The notes beneath the pieces were generated by a model. It saw only the letters and a list, made by a program, of their open reading frames with translations. It made no database searches and was not told the origin of the DNA. Source: Nostoc sp. TCL26-01 (GTDB lineage Bacteria > Cyanobacteriota > Cyanobacteriia > Cyanobacteriales > Nostocaceae). From it: a stretch of 64,000 bases of DNA. Made by a program: the position numbers and the translations under genes. The stretch spans positions 6,104,809 to 6,168,808 of the forward strand of contig NZ_CP040297.1 of the NCBI RefSeq assembly GCF_013393945.1. The letters are read 5' to 3'. Shown piece after piece: positions 17,267-26,306 of the stretch. Positions within the stretch are counted from its first letter, which is position 1. Every line of letters starts with the position of its first letter.

Positions 17267-17809
17267 ATGTCGAATCTGGTTAAACGCAAATCCCGTACTC
17301 GCCAACTTAAACGCCGGTCTTGGGGTTTAATGTTGATTATTCTCAGTTGGAGTTTGGTGATAGGCTGGCTGCTATCCTTGGCGACTAGCGCCCACAGCGC
17401 CCCACCTACAGCCGCAGTTGTGACAACTGATGTAGTTCCTGCACAATATCAATTAGGGCAAGAACTATATCTGGAAAACTGCGCTACTTGCCATATTCCT
17501 CTACCACCAGCAGTTTTACCGACTCAAACTTGGAAAAATCTGTTGCAAGACTCGCAGCACTACGGCGCACAACTCCAGCCACTAATTGATCCGCCCCGTG
17601 TTTTAGTATGGAGATATTTATCGACTTTTTCCCGTTCTCAACTCCGAGACGAAGAAACGCCTTATCGCGTTAACAATTCTCGTTATTTTAAAGCTTTGCA
17701 TCCTAAAGTCGAGTTACCCCGTCCTGTACAGATAAGTAGTTGTGTTAGTTGTCATCCCAGTGCAGCAGAGTTTAATTACCGTCGCCTGAGTGCAGAATGG
17801 GAAAAATAA
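17267..17809 (+). CDS. Diheme cytochrome c family protein
   Basis: A 180-residue protein with a basic N-terminus, a hydrophobic signal or anchor segment (residues about 17-41, WGLMLIILSWSLVIGWLLSL) and two c-type heme motifs: CATCH (about residue 69) and CVSCH (about residue 161). It is probably exported to the thylakoid lumen or periplasm and involved in electron transfer. The heme motifs lie far apart, one near each end of the mature domain. The surrounding residues (PPAVLPTQTWKNLLQDSQHYG) are typical of a conserved cyanobacterial family without an assigned partner. Confidence 0.8.
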   Translation: MSNLVKRKSRTRQLKRRSWGLMLIILSWSLVIGWLLSLATSAHSAPPTAAVVTTDVVPAQYQLGQELYLENCATCHIPLPPAVLPTQTWKNLLQDSQHYGAQLQPLIDPPRVLVWRYLSTFSRSQLRDEETPYRVNNSRYFKALHPKVELPRPVQISSCVSCHPSAAEFNYRRLSAEWEK

Positions 17810-17812
17810 CAT

Positions 17813-17853
17813 TACCCAATACCCAATACCCAATACCCAATACCCAATACCAA
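17813..17853. repeat. STRR run (TACCCAA)
   Basis: Tandem TACCCAA heptamers separate two convergent genes. Confidence 0.85.
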
Positions 17854-17855
17854 TT

Positions 17856-19457
17856 TTAAATTTTGCGCTCGTAACCTGCCCATTCTTTAGCACGGAGGAG
17901 ATATTTTTGAATTTTGCCAGTGCTGGTTTTTGGGAGTGTGGTAAATTCAACGGCGATGGGACATTTAAAACTGGCGATTTGACTGCGACAAAAATTGATT
18001 AATTCTTGTGCAGTTGCGGTTGTTTCTTCCTTAAGTGTGACAAAAGCTTTGGGTGCTTCACCGCGTTTGGCGTGAGGAACGGCGATAACGGCACATTCTA
18101 AGACGGCTTCATGACGATAAAGGCATTGTTCCACTTCAATACTAGAGACATTTTCACCACTGGTAATGATGATATCTTTAATGCGATCGCGCACTTCAAT
18201 ATAACCATCAGGATGTACCACGGCTAAATCTCCACTGTGAAACCAGCCACCGCTAAAGGCTTTGGCTGTATATTCGGGATCGTTATAATATCCAGTCATC
18301 ACCATGTTTCCCTGCATCACCACTTCCCCCATTGTTACCCCATCTGCCGGCACATCATTCATATTTTTGTCTACAACTCGCAGTCCATCTCCGGTGATGT
18401 AGGTTACACCTTGACGCGCCATTAATTGAGATTTTTCTGTAGTCGTTAAATTGTCCCAATGGGATTGATATTCACAAACTGTATAAGGGCCGTAAACTTC
18501 CGTCAAACCATAAACATGAATAATTCTTGCCCCAATGGCAGAGATTTTTTCGATTAGTGTTGGTGAGGGTGGTGCGCCTGCGGTGGTAATAGTTAAAGGT
18601 GTGGCTAATTTTTGCGGACAGTCGGCATAATTCAAGAGAGAAATTAAGACTACAGGTGCAGCATTTAAGTGCGTGACATTTTCTTGAGCAATTAATTGCC
18701 AAACTTTAGCTGGGTGAAATTTACGCAAACAAATATGAGTTCCACCAATGGCTGTGACTGCCCAGGTAAAACACCAGCCGTTACAATGGAACATGGGCAA
18801 TGTCCACAAGTAAACTGAGTTAGGCGTTAAATTTGTTTCGAGAATTTCTCCTAAAGAATTGAGATATGCGCCGCGATGAGAGTACATCACACCTTTGGGT
18901 TTACCAGATGTGCCACTAGTATAATTAATCGTAATTGTCTCAAATTCATCTGTGACTAACCACGGTAAAGGTTCAGGGCTACCAGTTTTGAGAAAGCTTT
19001 CGTATTCGTCACCATCTACAGGGTTAAATCCGGCAATATCGTGAATATTAATAATATATTTAACAGTTTCTAACTTATCTTGAATTGGGCGAATTATCTC
19101 GGCTAATTCGGTATCAACAAAGAGAAATTTGGCTCCACAATCATTTAAGATGTAAGCTACTTCTGGTGATGTTAAACGTGTATTGATCGCCACCATCACG
19201 CCACCTGCTAAGGGGACGGCAAAATGGGCTTCTAGCATGGGTGGAGTGTTGAAACAAAACAAGGCCACGCGATCGCCTTTCTCCAGTCCTTTGTCTTGCA
19301 AAGCTGAGGCTAAACGGTGAATACGGGACGCAAATTGTTGATAGGTGAAGCGTTGTTCACCATAGATAATGGCAACTTTATGTGCGTAAACTTTGCGGTT
19401 GCGTTCAATAAATGTTAAAGGTGTGAGGATGCTGTGGTAAACTGAGCGAAGATTCAT
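17856..19457 (-). CDS. Acyl-CoA synthetase (AMP-dependent synthetase/ligase)
   Basis: A 533-residue adenylate-forming enzyme that activates a carboxylic acid with ATP and transfers it to CoA. Motifs: the P-loop-like YTSGTSGKPKGV (about residue 180), the VYGLTEVYGP A5 motif, HSGDLAV-HPDGYIEVRDRIKDIIITSGENVSSIEVE (A7/A8, described by its ends) and the C-terminal catalytic lysine in KTSTGKIQKYLLR. It belongs to the medium/long-chain fatty-acid type (FadD/AlkK-like). The substrate cannot be fixed from sequence. It is divergent from the aminotransferase gene with a 167-bp gap. Confidence 0.9.
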   Translation of the reverse strand: MNLRSVYHSILTPLTFIERNRKVYAHKVAIIYGEQRFTYQQFASRIHRLASALQDKGLEKGDRVALFCFNTPPMLEAHFAVPLAGGVMVAINTRLTSPEVAYILNDCGAKFLFVDTELAEIIRPIQDKLETVKYIINIHDIAGFNPVDGDEYESFLKTGSPEPLPWLVTDEFETITINYTSGTSGKPKGVMYSHRGAYLNSLGEILETNLTPNSVYLWTLPMFHCNGWCFTWAVTAIGGTHICLRKFHPAKVWQLIAQENVTHLNAAPVVLISLLNYADCPQKLATPLTITTAGAPPSPTLIEKISAIGARIIHVYGLTEVYGPYTVCEYQSHWDNLTTTEKSQLMARQGVTYITGDGLRVVDKNMNDVPADGVTMGEVVMQGNMVMTGYYNDPEYTAKAFSGGWFHSGDLAVVHPDGYIEVRDRIKDIIITSGENVSSIEVEQCLYRHEAVLECAVIAVPHAKRGEAPKAFVTLKEETTATAQELINFCRSQIASFKCPIAVEFTTLPKTSTGKIQKYLLRAKEWAGYERKI

Positions 19458-19624
19458 AGATCACCTGCTGGTCAGTATTCTTAATAACAAGCATTTAAGC
19501 AAAAAAGCGGAGTAAAGCCAAATTTTTGCGAGAATTTGTAACTAAGGAATTATGAAAAAGCAAATCTCTGTAGGGATTCTGGGATATTCTTAAATAAGTG
19601 AGAGATTTGCCGAAGAAAGTAAGA

Positions 19625-20791
19625 ATGAAACTGGCAGCAAGAGTAAGTCAGGTAACACCTTCACTCACCTTAGCGATCGCAGCGAAAGCTAAGGCAATGA
19701 AGGCAGATGGTATAGATGTTTGTAGTTTTAGCGCTGGTGAACCGGATTTTGATACCCCAGCGCATATCAAAGCAGCCGCAGCTAAGGCTTTGGAAGAAGG
19801 CAAAACCAAATATGGTGCAGCCGCCGGTGAACCAAAGTTAAGAGAAGCGATCGCTCGGAAGTTGAAAACCGACAATCATCTGGATTACAAGCCAGAGAAT
19901 GTCATCGTCACCAACGGCGGTAAGCATTCTCTCTACAACTTGATTGTGGCGTTGATTGATCCTGGTGATGAGGTGATTATTCCTTCACCTTACTGGCTGA
20001 GTTACCCCGAAATGGTAACTTTGGTAGGTGGGAAATCAGTAATTGTCCCCACAGATGCTTCTACAGGGTATAAAATCACCCCTGAACAACTACGCAAAGC
20101 CATCACCCCTAAAACCAAGCTATTTATCCTCAACTCCCCGTCTAACCCGACAGGAATGGTGTACACACCAGAGGAAATCAAAGCTTTGGCAGAGGTAATA
20201 GTTGATGCAGATATCTTTGTTGTCTCCGATGAGATTTACGAAAAAATTCTCTACGACGGCGCACAACATATCAGCATCGGTTCTCTAGGGAAGGAAATTT
20301 TTGAGCGCACTTTGATTAGTAATGGCTTTGCCAAAGCCTACTCCATGACGGGGTGGCGGATTGGTTATTTAGCTGGGCCATTGGAAATAATCAAAGCCGC
20401 TAGCACCATCCAAGGGCATAGTACATCAAACGTGTGTACCTTTGCTCAATATGGAGCGATCGCTGCTTTGGAAAGTTCTCAAGACTGTGTAGAAGAAATG
20501 CGTCAAGCCTTCGCTAAACGGCGACAGGTAATGTTAGATAGACTCAACGCCATTCCCGGTTTGAGTACTGCAAAACCAGACGGCGCATTTTATCTGTTTC
20601 CCGACATCAGCAAAACTGGCTTGAAATCCTTAGAATTTTGTGACGCTTTGATTGAAGAACATCAAGTCGCCGTCATTCCAGGGATTGCTTTTGGTGCTGA
20701 TGAGAATATTCGTCTTTCCTACGCCACTGATTTAGCAACAATTGAAAAAGGCATGGATAGGTTGGAGAAATTTGTCCGTTCTCGAATTTAG
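19625..20791 (+). CDS. Class I aspartate-type aminotransferase
   Basis: About 388 residues, fold-type I PLP enzyme of the AspC/AroAT-like subgroup I-gamma. Visible are FSAGEPDFDTP near the N-terminus, the TNGGKHSLYN region, the NSPSNPTG motif (PLP and substrate carboxylate contacts), SDEIYEK, and the Schiff-base lysine in NGFAKAYSMTGWRIGY. It should transfer amino groups between aspartate, glutamate and related keto acids. The frame opens upstream at 19598, but the ATG at 19625 (MKLAARVSQV) is the standard start. No operon partners were found. Confidence 0.92.
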   Translation: MKLAARVSQVTPSLTLAIAAKAKAMKADGIDVCSFSAGEPDFDTPAHIKAAAAKALEEGKTKYGAAAGEPKLREAIARKLKTDNHLDYKPENVIVTNGGKHSLYNLIVALIDPGDEVIIPSPYWLSYPEMVTLVGGKSVIVPTDASTGYKITPEQLRKAITPKTKLFILNSPSNPTGMVYTPEEIKALAEVIVDADIFVVSDEIYEKILYDGAQHISIGSLGKEIFERTLISNGFAKAYSMTGWRIGYLAGPLEIIKAASTIQGHSTSNVCTFAQYGAIAALESSQDCVEEMRQAFAKRRQVMLDRLNAIPGLSTAKPDGAFYLFPDISKTGLKSLEFCDALIEEHQVAVIPGIAFGADENIRLSYATDLATIEKGMDRLEKFVRSRI

Positions 20792-20820
20792 TTGTTTGAT
20801 GTTAGGGTGTAATCTTCTTT

Positions 20821-20880
20821 GTGCCTCTGTGGTAGAGATAATCGATTTAACCACAGAGGCACAAAGACACAGAGATAAAA
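20821..20880. repeat. Interspersed inverted repeat (GTGCCTCTGTGGT family)
   Basis: GTGCCTCTGTGGT (20821-20833) and ACCACAGAGGCAC (20850-20862) form a hairpin. Relatives are at 33601-33650 and 45072-45140. Confidence 0.75.
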
Positions 20881-20972
20881 GTGTTTTTCGTCAATAAACC
20901 AAAGTGAGTATTTCTTCATGTACATTGAATTTTTCTTGCTAACATACTTAGAATATTAATAAAATTCAACCT

Positions 20973-21236
20973 ATGGCTATGAGTAATATAAATATTTCCT
21001 TGACTGATGCAATGAAAGCTTTTGTTGAAGAACAAGTAACTAAAGGTGGCTACAATTCAGTCAGTGAGTACCTTCAAGAGTTAATTTCTCAAGAGCAAAA
21101 ACGCCAACATCAAGAACATTTGGAGTCACTTTTAATTGCTGGATTAGAGAGTGGAGAAAGTATTGAAATAACCGATGAATGGTGGGATAGCAAACGCGCA
21201 TATTTAATAAATCAGTTGCGTCAGCATAAATCATGA
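20973..21236 (+). CDS. ParD-like antitoxin
   Basis: An 87-residue protein with an N-terminal ribbon-helix-helix (NINISLTDAMKAFVEEQVTKGGYNSVSEYLQELI, seen in residues 4-37) followed by an acidic toxin-binding tail. It is the antitoxin and autorepressor of a ParDE module. Its stop overlaps the ATG of the toxin gene (ATGA at 21233), so the pair is translationally coupled. Confidence 0.88.
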   Translation: MAMSNINISLTDAMKAFVEEQVTKGGYNSVSEYLQELISQEQKRQHQEHLESLLIAGLESGESIEITDEWWDSKRAYLINQLRQHKS

Positions 21237-21553
21237 CAAAGCAGATAGTTATCACACCTAAAGCTAGTTTAGATATAGATGATTATTTTGCTTATATTTC
21301 GCAGAGCAATTATGATGTTGCACTTGACTTTTTTGATGCGGTGCGAGAAACTTTTGCACAGTTAGCAAAAATGCCTGGAATCGGCAGCTATTATAAAATA
21401 GATAATCCTCGTTTGCAAGAATTACGTAAGTGGCCTGTTAAAAGGTTTAAAAAATATTTAGTTTTTTACTTAGAGAAAAAAGAAAATATCCAAGTTTTAA
21501 GGGTTCTCTACGCTGGAAGAGATATTGAAAGGATTTTAGAACAAGAATATTAA
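21233..21553 (+). CDS. ParE/RelE-family toxin
   Basis: A 106-residue basic protein of the ParE/RelE superfamily: MTKQIVITPKASLDIDDYFAYI at the start, the LAKMPGIGSYYKI segment, and the C-terminal RKWPVKRFKKYLVFYLEK ... VLRVLYAGRDIE typical of ParE (gyrase-targeting) toxins. It is coupled to the upstream antitoxin by a 4-bp overlap. Both reading frames are intact, so the module is probably functional. Confidence 0.88.
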   Translation: MTKQIVITPKASLDIDDYFAYISQSNYDVALDFFDAVRETFAQLAKMPGIGSYYKIDNPRLQELRKWPVKRFKKYLVFYLEKKENIQVLRVLYAGRDIERILEQEY

Positions 21554-21621
21554 AGCTTTGATTTTTTTACATCATCTATGACGCGAGTTGAAAACGAAAA
21601 TACCAGATTACATCATTGTTA

Positions 21622-22548
21622 ATGAAAGAATCACTACCGTCAAAAATCAACGATTATAACTACCCTTTAATTCGAGCCATTCATACTGCTGTTAAAGGCA
21701 GAGCTAGATATAAAGTTAGTGGACTTTATTTTAGTGAGGTGCTGAAAAGATATATTGAATACCAACTATCACAGGTAGAAAATATTATCCAAGTCAGGGC
21801 AAATCATCTCACAGGTAATGTTTTAGTAATTTTTCATCCAGAGATTCACCCTCAAGCGATCGCTGCTAATTTACAACAGATTGTCTTAGGTTATCAAGAT
21901 AGTCAAATCACAGCAATAGCCAAACAAACAGGACAGTTAGACAAACTCAATATTCAACTTATTTTAGCAGCCCTAGCAGCTAGCACCTTGGCTTCTGGCG
22001 CGGGAATAGTTTTTAAATACGGTTTAGACGAAAGTATTTTATTAGCATTACAAAACCTGCATACACCTTTGAGCGATCGCCTGATGCAGAGTATAACTTT
22101 TTTGGGAGAGCCACTAACTTTTGGCTTAATTGCTTCCGGATTGGCAACTCATTTCTGGCGTAACAATCGTCGCCATCAAGCCACTGGTTTAGGTATGGCT
22201 ACAATTGGTGCAGTCGGCTTTAATTGTTTACTCAAAGAGATTTTTGCTAGACAACGCCCAGCATTGTGGGATTATATTGTTCATGCTGTCCATTACAGTT
22301 TTCCTAGTGGTCATGCAATGGTTTCCACCGCAGTTTATGGTTATGTTGGCTATGTTTTAGCGCAAGAATTTCCGCAATGGCGACAACCAATTTTAGCGGC
22401 AACTGTGACTTTAATTTTGGCAATAGGTTTTAGTCGGCTTTATTTAGGTGTACATTGGCCGACTGATGTGCTGGCAGGATATGCCATCGGTTTATTGTGG
22501 TTAATTGTTTGTATTCTCTATGGAGAATCTACCTCTTCGTCCAAATAG
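21622..22548 (+). CDS. PAP2-family membrane phosphatase with N-terminal HMA-like region
   Basis: About 308 residues. Residues 1-85 resemble a ferredoxin-like HMA fold without the CxxC metal site (VKGRARYKVSGL...IIQVRANHLTGNVLVIFHP, described by its ends). Residues about 110-305 are a multi-pass PAP2 domain with the three motifs K-x6-RP (KEIFARQRPA), PSGH (SFPSGHAM) and SR-x5-H-x3-D (SRLYLGVHWPTD). It dephosphorylates lipid phosphates or pyrophosphates at the membrane. The first in-frame codon is TTG at 21616; the ATG at 21622 is preferred. It lies just after parDE in the same direction but probably has its own promoter. Confidence 0.85.
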   Translation: MKESLPSKINDYNYPLIRAIHTAVKGRARYKVSGLYFSEVLKRYIEYQLSQVENIIQVRANHLTGNVLVIFHPEIHPQAIAANLQQIVLGYQDSQITAIAKQTGQLDKLNIQLILAALAASTLASGAGIVFKYGLDESILLALQNLHTPLSDRLMQSITFLGEPLTFGLIASGLATHFWRNNRRHQATGLGMATIGAVGFNCLLKEIFARQRPALWDYIVHAVHYSFPSGHAMVSTAVYGYVGYVLAQEFPQWRQPILAATVTLILAIGFSRLYLGVHWPTDVLAGYAIGLLWLIVCILYGESTSSSK

Positions 22549-22553
22549 AATTA

Positions 22554-24590
22554 CTAATTTTCTAAAATTGCTAATAGCTGTGCCTCTGTTAATTGGGCAA
22601 TGCCCAAAGTTTGCGCTTTTTCTAACTTAGAACCGGCATCTTCACCCACTACCAAATAATCAGTTTTTTTACTAACTGATTCTGTGATTTTCCCCCCGGC
22701 TTTCTGAATTAATTCTTTAGCTTCATCCCGCTTTAGTGTAGGCAATGTTCCGGTAATCACCAGAGTTTTACCCGCTAATTTCAAATTAGCATTTACAACT
22801 GTAGCTGTTGCCTCGGTATTAGCAAATTGTAGTCCTGCCGCTTGCAAGCGTTCAATTAAAGTTTGATTAGCACTAATCCGAAACCACTGATAAACAGACT
22901 GAGCAATTTCTGCACCGATGCCATAAATCCCTTCTATATCTGATTGTTTTGCTGTTCCTAACTCTTCTACCGTGCGATACTTCTCACTCAATAACTGAGC
23001 ATTGACGCTACCCACATGACGAATGCCCAAACCATATAATACCCTTGACCAGGGCTGATTTTTGGATTGAGCGATCGCCTCAATTAATTTCTGTGCCGAT
23101 TTTTCTCCCATTCTTTCCAATGCAAATAATTGCTCTGCTGTCAAGTCATATAAATCAGCGACAGAATGCACCACACCTTTATCTACGAGTTGATGTACCA
23201 GTTTTTCGCCCACACCTTTAACATCTAAAGCATCACGACTTACCCAATGTTCAATTGAGCCTTTGAGAATTGCTGCACAGGAAGCATTCACGCACCGCGT
23301 CACCGCTTCCCCTGTCTCTCTCACCACAGTTTGTCCGCAGACTGGACAATTACTAGGCATGATAAAGGGTTGTGTATCAAGGGGACGCAGTTCTTTCAGC
23401 ACCCTGACGACTTCTGGGATGATTTCTCCAGCCTTGCGAACAATTACTGTATCACCGATACGGATATCGAGTTGCGTAATGCGATCGCTATTGTGTAAAG
23501 TAGCTCTAGATACAGTCGTTCCCGCCAGTTGCACCGGACGCATTTCTGCCAAAGGTGTTAACGCTCCCGTTCTCCCCACATTTACGGCAATATTTTCTAC
23601 ACGAGTGGGTGCTTCTTGTGCCGGGTATTTTAACGCCACCGCCCAACGAGGAAATTTTTGCGTAAATCCTAACTGTTCTTGCAGCTTAAAAGAGTTTAAT
23701 TTTACCACCACCCCATCAGTCATGTAGGGTAGATTCAATCTTTCTGTATCCCAGTATTTATAGTAATCTGCAACTTCTGTCAGAGATTGACAAAGCTGAT
23801 GCTGAGAATTTACCCGAAAGCCCATCCTTTGCAACAATTCCAAAGCTTCCCATTGAGTATTAGCAATACTCGCGTCATCCATCCCTGGAATGTGCAAAGT
23901 GTAGGCAAAAAAATCCAACCGTCGCCTAGCCACGATTCTAGAATCTAGCTGTCTCAGTGTACCAGCTGCCGCATTGCGCGGATTAGCAAACAACTGTTCG
24001 CCGGCTTTTTGTCTTTCTTCATTGATTTGTTTAAATACTTCCAGAGGTAAAAAAGCTTCACCCCTAACTTCTATTTTTTCAATATTTGCTAAACCGTCAA
24101 AATTCAACCGTAAGGGAATCGAGCGAATTGTCCGCACATTTTGCGTGATATCTTCCCCTGTTACGCCATCGCCCCTAGTTGCCCCCCTCACCAAAATACC
24201 ATCTTGATAAGTTAAAGCGATCGCTGAACCATCAATTTTCAGTTCTGTCACATATTCCGCCGCATCTATATTCGGGACTTGTCGTCGCCAACGCAAATCC
24301 CAAGCGTGTAACTCATCTACATTAAAAGCATTCTCTAAACTATATAAGGGGATATTATGCCGTACAGAGGTAAACTGTGTTGCAGGTCTTTCCCCAATAC
24401 GCTGTGTCGGACTATCGGGTGTAACTAACTCTGGATGCTGGATTTCTAGTTGTTGCAGTTCTCGATATAGTTGGTCATAAACGGCATCTTCCATAACAGG
24501 TGCATCCAACACATAATAAGCATAGCTAGCTTGTTGCAACAACTGGCGCAATTCATGGACGCGGGTTAATTCTGTTTGTATTTGAGTCAT
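22554..24590 (-). CDS. ligA: NAD-dependent DNA ligase
   Basis: A 678-residue NAD+-dependent ligase for replication and repair. In order: domain Ia (YYVLDAPVMEDAVYDQLYRE), the adenylation motif with catalytic lysine TELKIDGSA, the OB fold, a Cys4 zinc finger (CPVCGQTV ... CVNASCAA), helix-hairpin-helix repeats (GVGEKLVHQL, GIRHVG, GIYGIG) and a C-terminal BRCT domain (LVITGTLPTLKRDEAKELI). Length and all motifs are normal. Confidence 0.98.
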   Translation of the reverse strand: MTQIQTELTRVHELRQLLQQASYAYYVLDAPVMEDAVYDQLYRELQQLEIQHPELVTPDSPTQRIGERPATQFTSVRHNIPLYSLENAFNVDELHAWDLRWRRQVPNIDAAEYVTELKIDGSAIALTYQDGILVRGATRGDGVTGEDITQNVRTIRSIPLRLNFDGLANIEKIEVRGEAFLPLEVFKQINEERQKAGEQLFANPRNAAAGTLRQLDSRIVARRRLDFFAYTLHIPGMDDASIANTQWEALELLQRMGFRVNSQHQLCQSLTEVADYYKYWDTERLNLPYMTDGVVVKLNSFKLQEQLGFTQKFPRWAVALKYPAQEAPTRVENIAVNVGRTGALTPLAEMRPVQLAGTTVSRATLHNSDRITQLDIRIGDTVIVRKAGEIIPEVVRVLKELRPLDTQPFIMPSNCPVCGQTVVRETGEAVTRCVNASCAAILKGSIEHWVSRDALDVKGVGEKLVHQLVDKGVVHSVADLYDLTAEQLFALERMGEKSAQKLIEAIAQSKNQPWSRVLYGLGIRHVGSVNAQLLSEKYRTVEELGTAKQSDIEGIYGIGAEIAQSVYQWFRISANQTLIERLQAAGLQFANTEATATVVNANLKLAGKTLVITGTLPTLKRDEAKELIQKAGGKITESVSKKTDYLVVGEDAGSKLEKAQTLGIAQLTEAQLLAILEN

Positions 24591-24632
24591 TATATTTTTA
24601 CAAAATACCTAGTGAATCTAATTTTAAAGACA

Positions 24633-24659
24633 ATAAAACCTACTGTTAGTAGGTTTTAT
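24633..24659. terminator. Perfect 12-bp hairpin, candidate terminator
   Basis: Arms ATAAAACCTACT and AGTAGGTTTTAT have a 3-nt loop; the AT-rich outer stem could serve as the U-tract on either strand. It lies between ligA and the antiporter gene, downstream of the latter. Confidence 0.55.
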
Positions 24660-24749
24660 CTTGAGCATCACAAATGCAAAATTCGTGAGTTCAAGCTGGA
24701 AACGAAAAATAACTACCTTTCTAGGTTACTCAGTTTAATATAAAAATTT

Positions 24750-24869
24750 AGCAATGAGTCAATTAGTTACCAGATTATTCAAGAAAAACATCATGGGAAG
24801 TTAGAGTGTTTTTCTACCCCCGGTAAGGGAACAGAATTTTTCATCCAAATTCCCGTAACACAGCCATAA
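24750..24869 (+). pseudogene. Histidine kinase C-terminal remnant
   Basis: A 39-codon open stretch ending in TAA translates to the last part of a HATPase_c domain: ISYQIIQEKHHGKLECFSTPGKGTEFFIQIP is spread over it (GKLEC, STPGKGTEF and FIQIP are the typical G2-box tail). No start codon and no upstream kinase sequence was found; the DNA before it is unrelated and AT-rich. It is a decayed fragment of a sensor kinase gene lost by deletion. Confidence 0.7.
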
Positions 24870-24874
24870 ACTAC

Positions 24875-26152
24875 CTAAACCCTATTGCCTATTGACTCAT
24901 TCGCAATCCTGCGCTCATACCAATTCATTAATGGCGTAGCTGATATGCCATGTATAATCACAGAAACTACGATAGTAGTATAAGTTATCCAGGCAATTTG
25001 TTCGGCGACTTCACCCTTTAAACCGTGACCAAAAGCATAGGCAAGATAATATAAAGAACCGACACCACGAATACCAAACCATCCTATTAACCAACGAGTA
25101 CCTGGATGTAAGCGGCGACGGGGTGAGTCTAATGGGCGTTTGCCAATTGTACTAACCCATGCTCCAATCGGTCGGATAATTAAGAATAAGAAAACTATAA
25201 CTATTAAAGATTGATTCATGTAGTTAACTATAGGCTGCCATAATAAGATAGAACCTAATAATAAAATTGTGGCAACTTCCAAGAGCTTTTCTAATCTTTC
25301 AATAAATTCTAATTGTGTCAGTGGTTTTTCGGGATTTGTATAACTATGTTGCACAACTAAACCAGCGATAAATACGGCAAGAAATCCATAGCCATTAACT
25401 ATTTCCGTTAAAGAGTAGGTCAATAAAATTATGCTAATAGCAACAAAATCTTCCATCAAAATATCAGCAGAACGACGCTTTTGCACCCTTTGGTCAATCC
25501 AAACCACTGTTTTTGCTACAAGAAACCCCATAACAATACCAGCAGCGATCGCCCAAATCAAATCCACTGTCACCCAAGCTTTAAACCAGTTATTCCAGTT
25601 ATCATCTTTTATGGCATAAAGCCCAAAATAAACAAAGGGAAAAGCTAAAGCATCATTTAACCCACCTTCGGAAGTTAAACCAAAGCGTAATTCATCTCGG
25701 TCATTTGTATCTGTGAGTTGCACTTCCGAAGCTAATACTGGGTCAGTGGGTGCAAGAATCGCTCCTAATAAAATTGCTTCTCCCCAATTCATCCCTAAAA
25801 ATAATCTACCAACAAGGGCTAGAGCTAAAATGGAAATCGGCATTAATAACCCAATCAGCCGTGCTGTAATATTCCAAACTTTATATTTCAATGGATAGAT
25901 GATTTTTAATCCACAACTAAATACAGATACAATGACCACAAATTCTGTTAATCTTTCCAAGAGATCAGCATTAAATACATCATCTCTTCTAAATTGAATC
26001 AGTCCCCAACCATAGGGACCAAGGATAATTCCCACTACTAAATAGATAATGGCAAAAGACAGAGGTAAGCGAGAAATCCAACCAGAACCCAAGGTAACAA
26101 TTAGCAACAGTAGACCAATAATCAATAGGTTAATAATGTAAATATCTACCAT
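24875..26152 (-). CDS. CPA1-family Na+/H+ antiporter
   Basis: A 425-residue integral membrane protein with about 12 hydrophobic segments, of the monovalent cation:proton antiporter-1 (NhaP-like) type. Ion-site motifs are LAPTDPVLASEVQ (TM5 Asp-Pro) and SEGGLNDALAFPFV, with the amphipathic KRPLDSPRRRLHPGTRWLIGWFGIRGVGSL region near the C-terminus, described by its ends. It exchanges Na+ or K+ for protons and contributes to pH and salt tolerance. The short C-tail lacks a TrkA or CNMP domain. Confidence 0.88.
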   Translation of the reverse strand: MVDIYIINLLIIGLLLLIVTLGSGWISRLPLSFAIIYLVVGIILGPYGWGLIQFRRDDVFNADLLERLTEFVVIVSVFSCGLKIIYPLKYKVWNITARLIGLLMPISILALALVGRLFLGMNWGEAILLGAILAPTDPVLASEVQLTDTNDRDELRFGLTSEGGLNDALAFPFVYFGLYAIKDDNWNNWFKAWVTVDLIWAIAAGIVMGFLVAKTVVWIDQRVQKRRSADILMEDFVAISIILLTYSLTEIVNGYGFLAVFIAGLVVQHSYTNPEKPLTQLEFIERLEKLLEVATILLLGSILLWQPIVNYMNQSLIVIVFLFLIIRPIGAWVSTIGKRPLDSPRRRLHPGTRWLIGWFGIRGVGSLYYLAYAFGHGLKGEVAEQIAWITYTTIVVSVIIHGISATPLMNWYERRIANESIGNRV

Positions 26153-26306
26153 ATAAATTTTGTATAAAATTAAAGTATTGCCCTGTCAGTTTAGTGGCGA
26201 TCGCTGATTTGGATAAATTATCTTCAGATAGATTTTGTAGAGAACTTTTCCATTCATTTCTACTTCTGCTAGCTTAGAAAACATAGTGCCAAGAGGAGCA
26301 TTTGAC

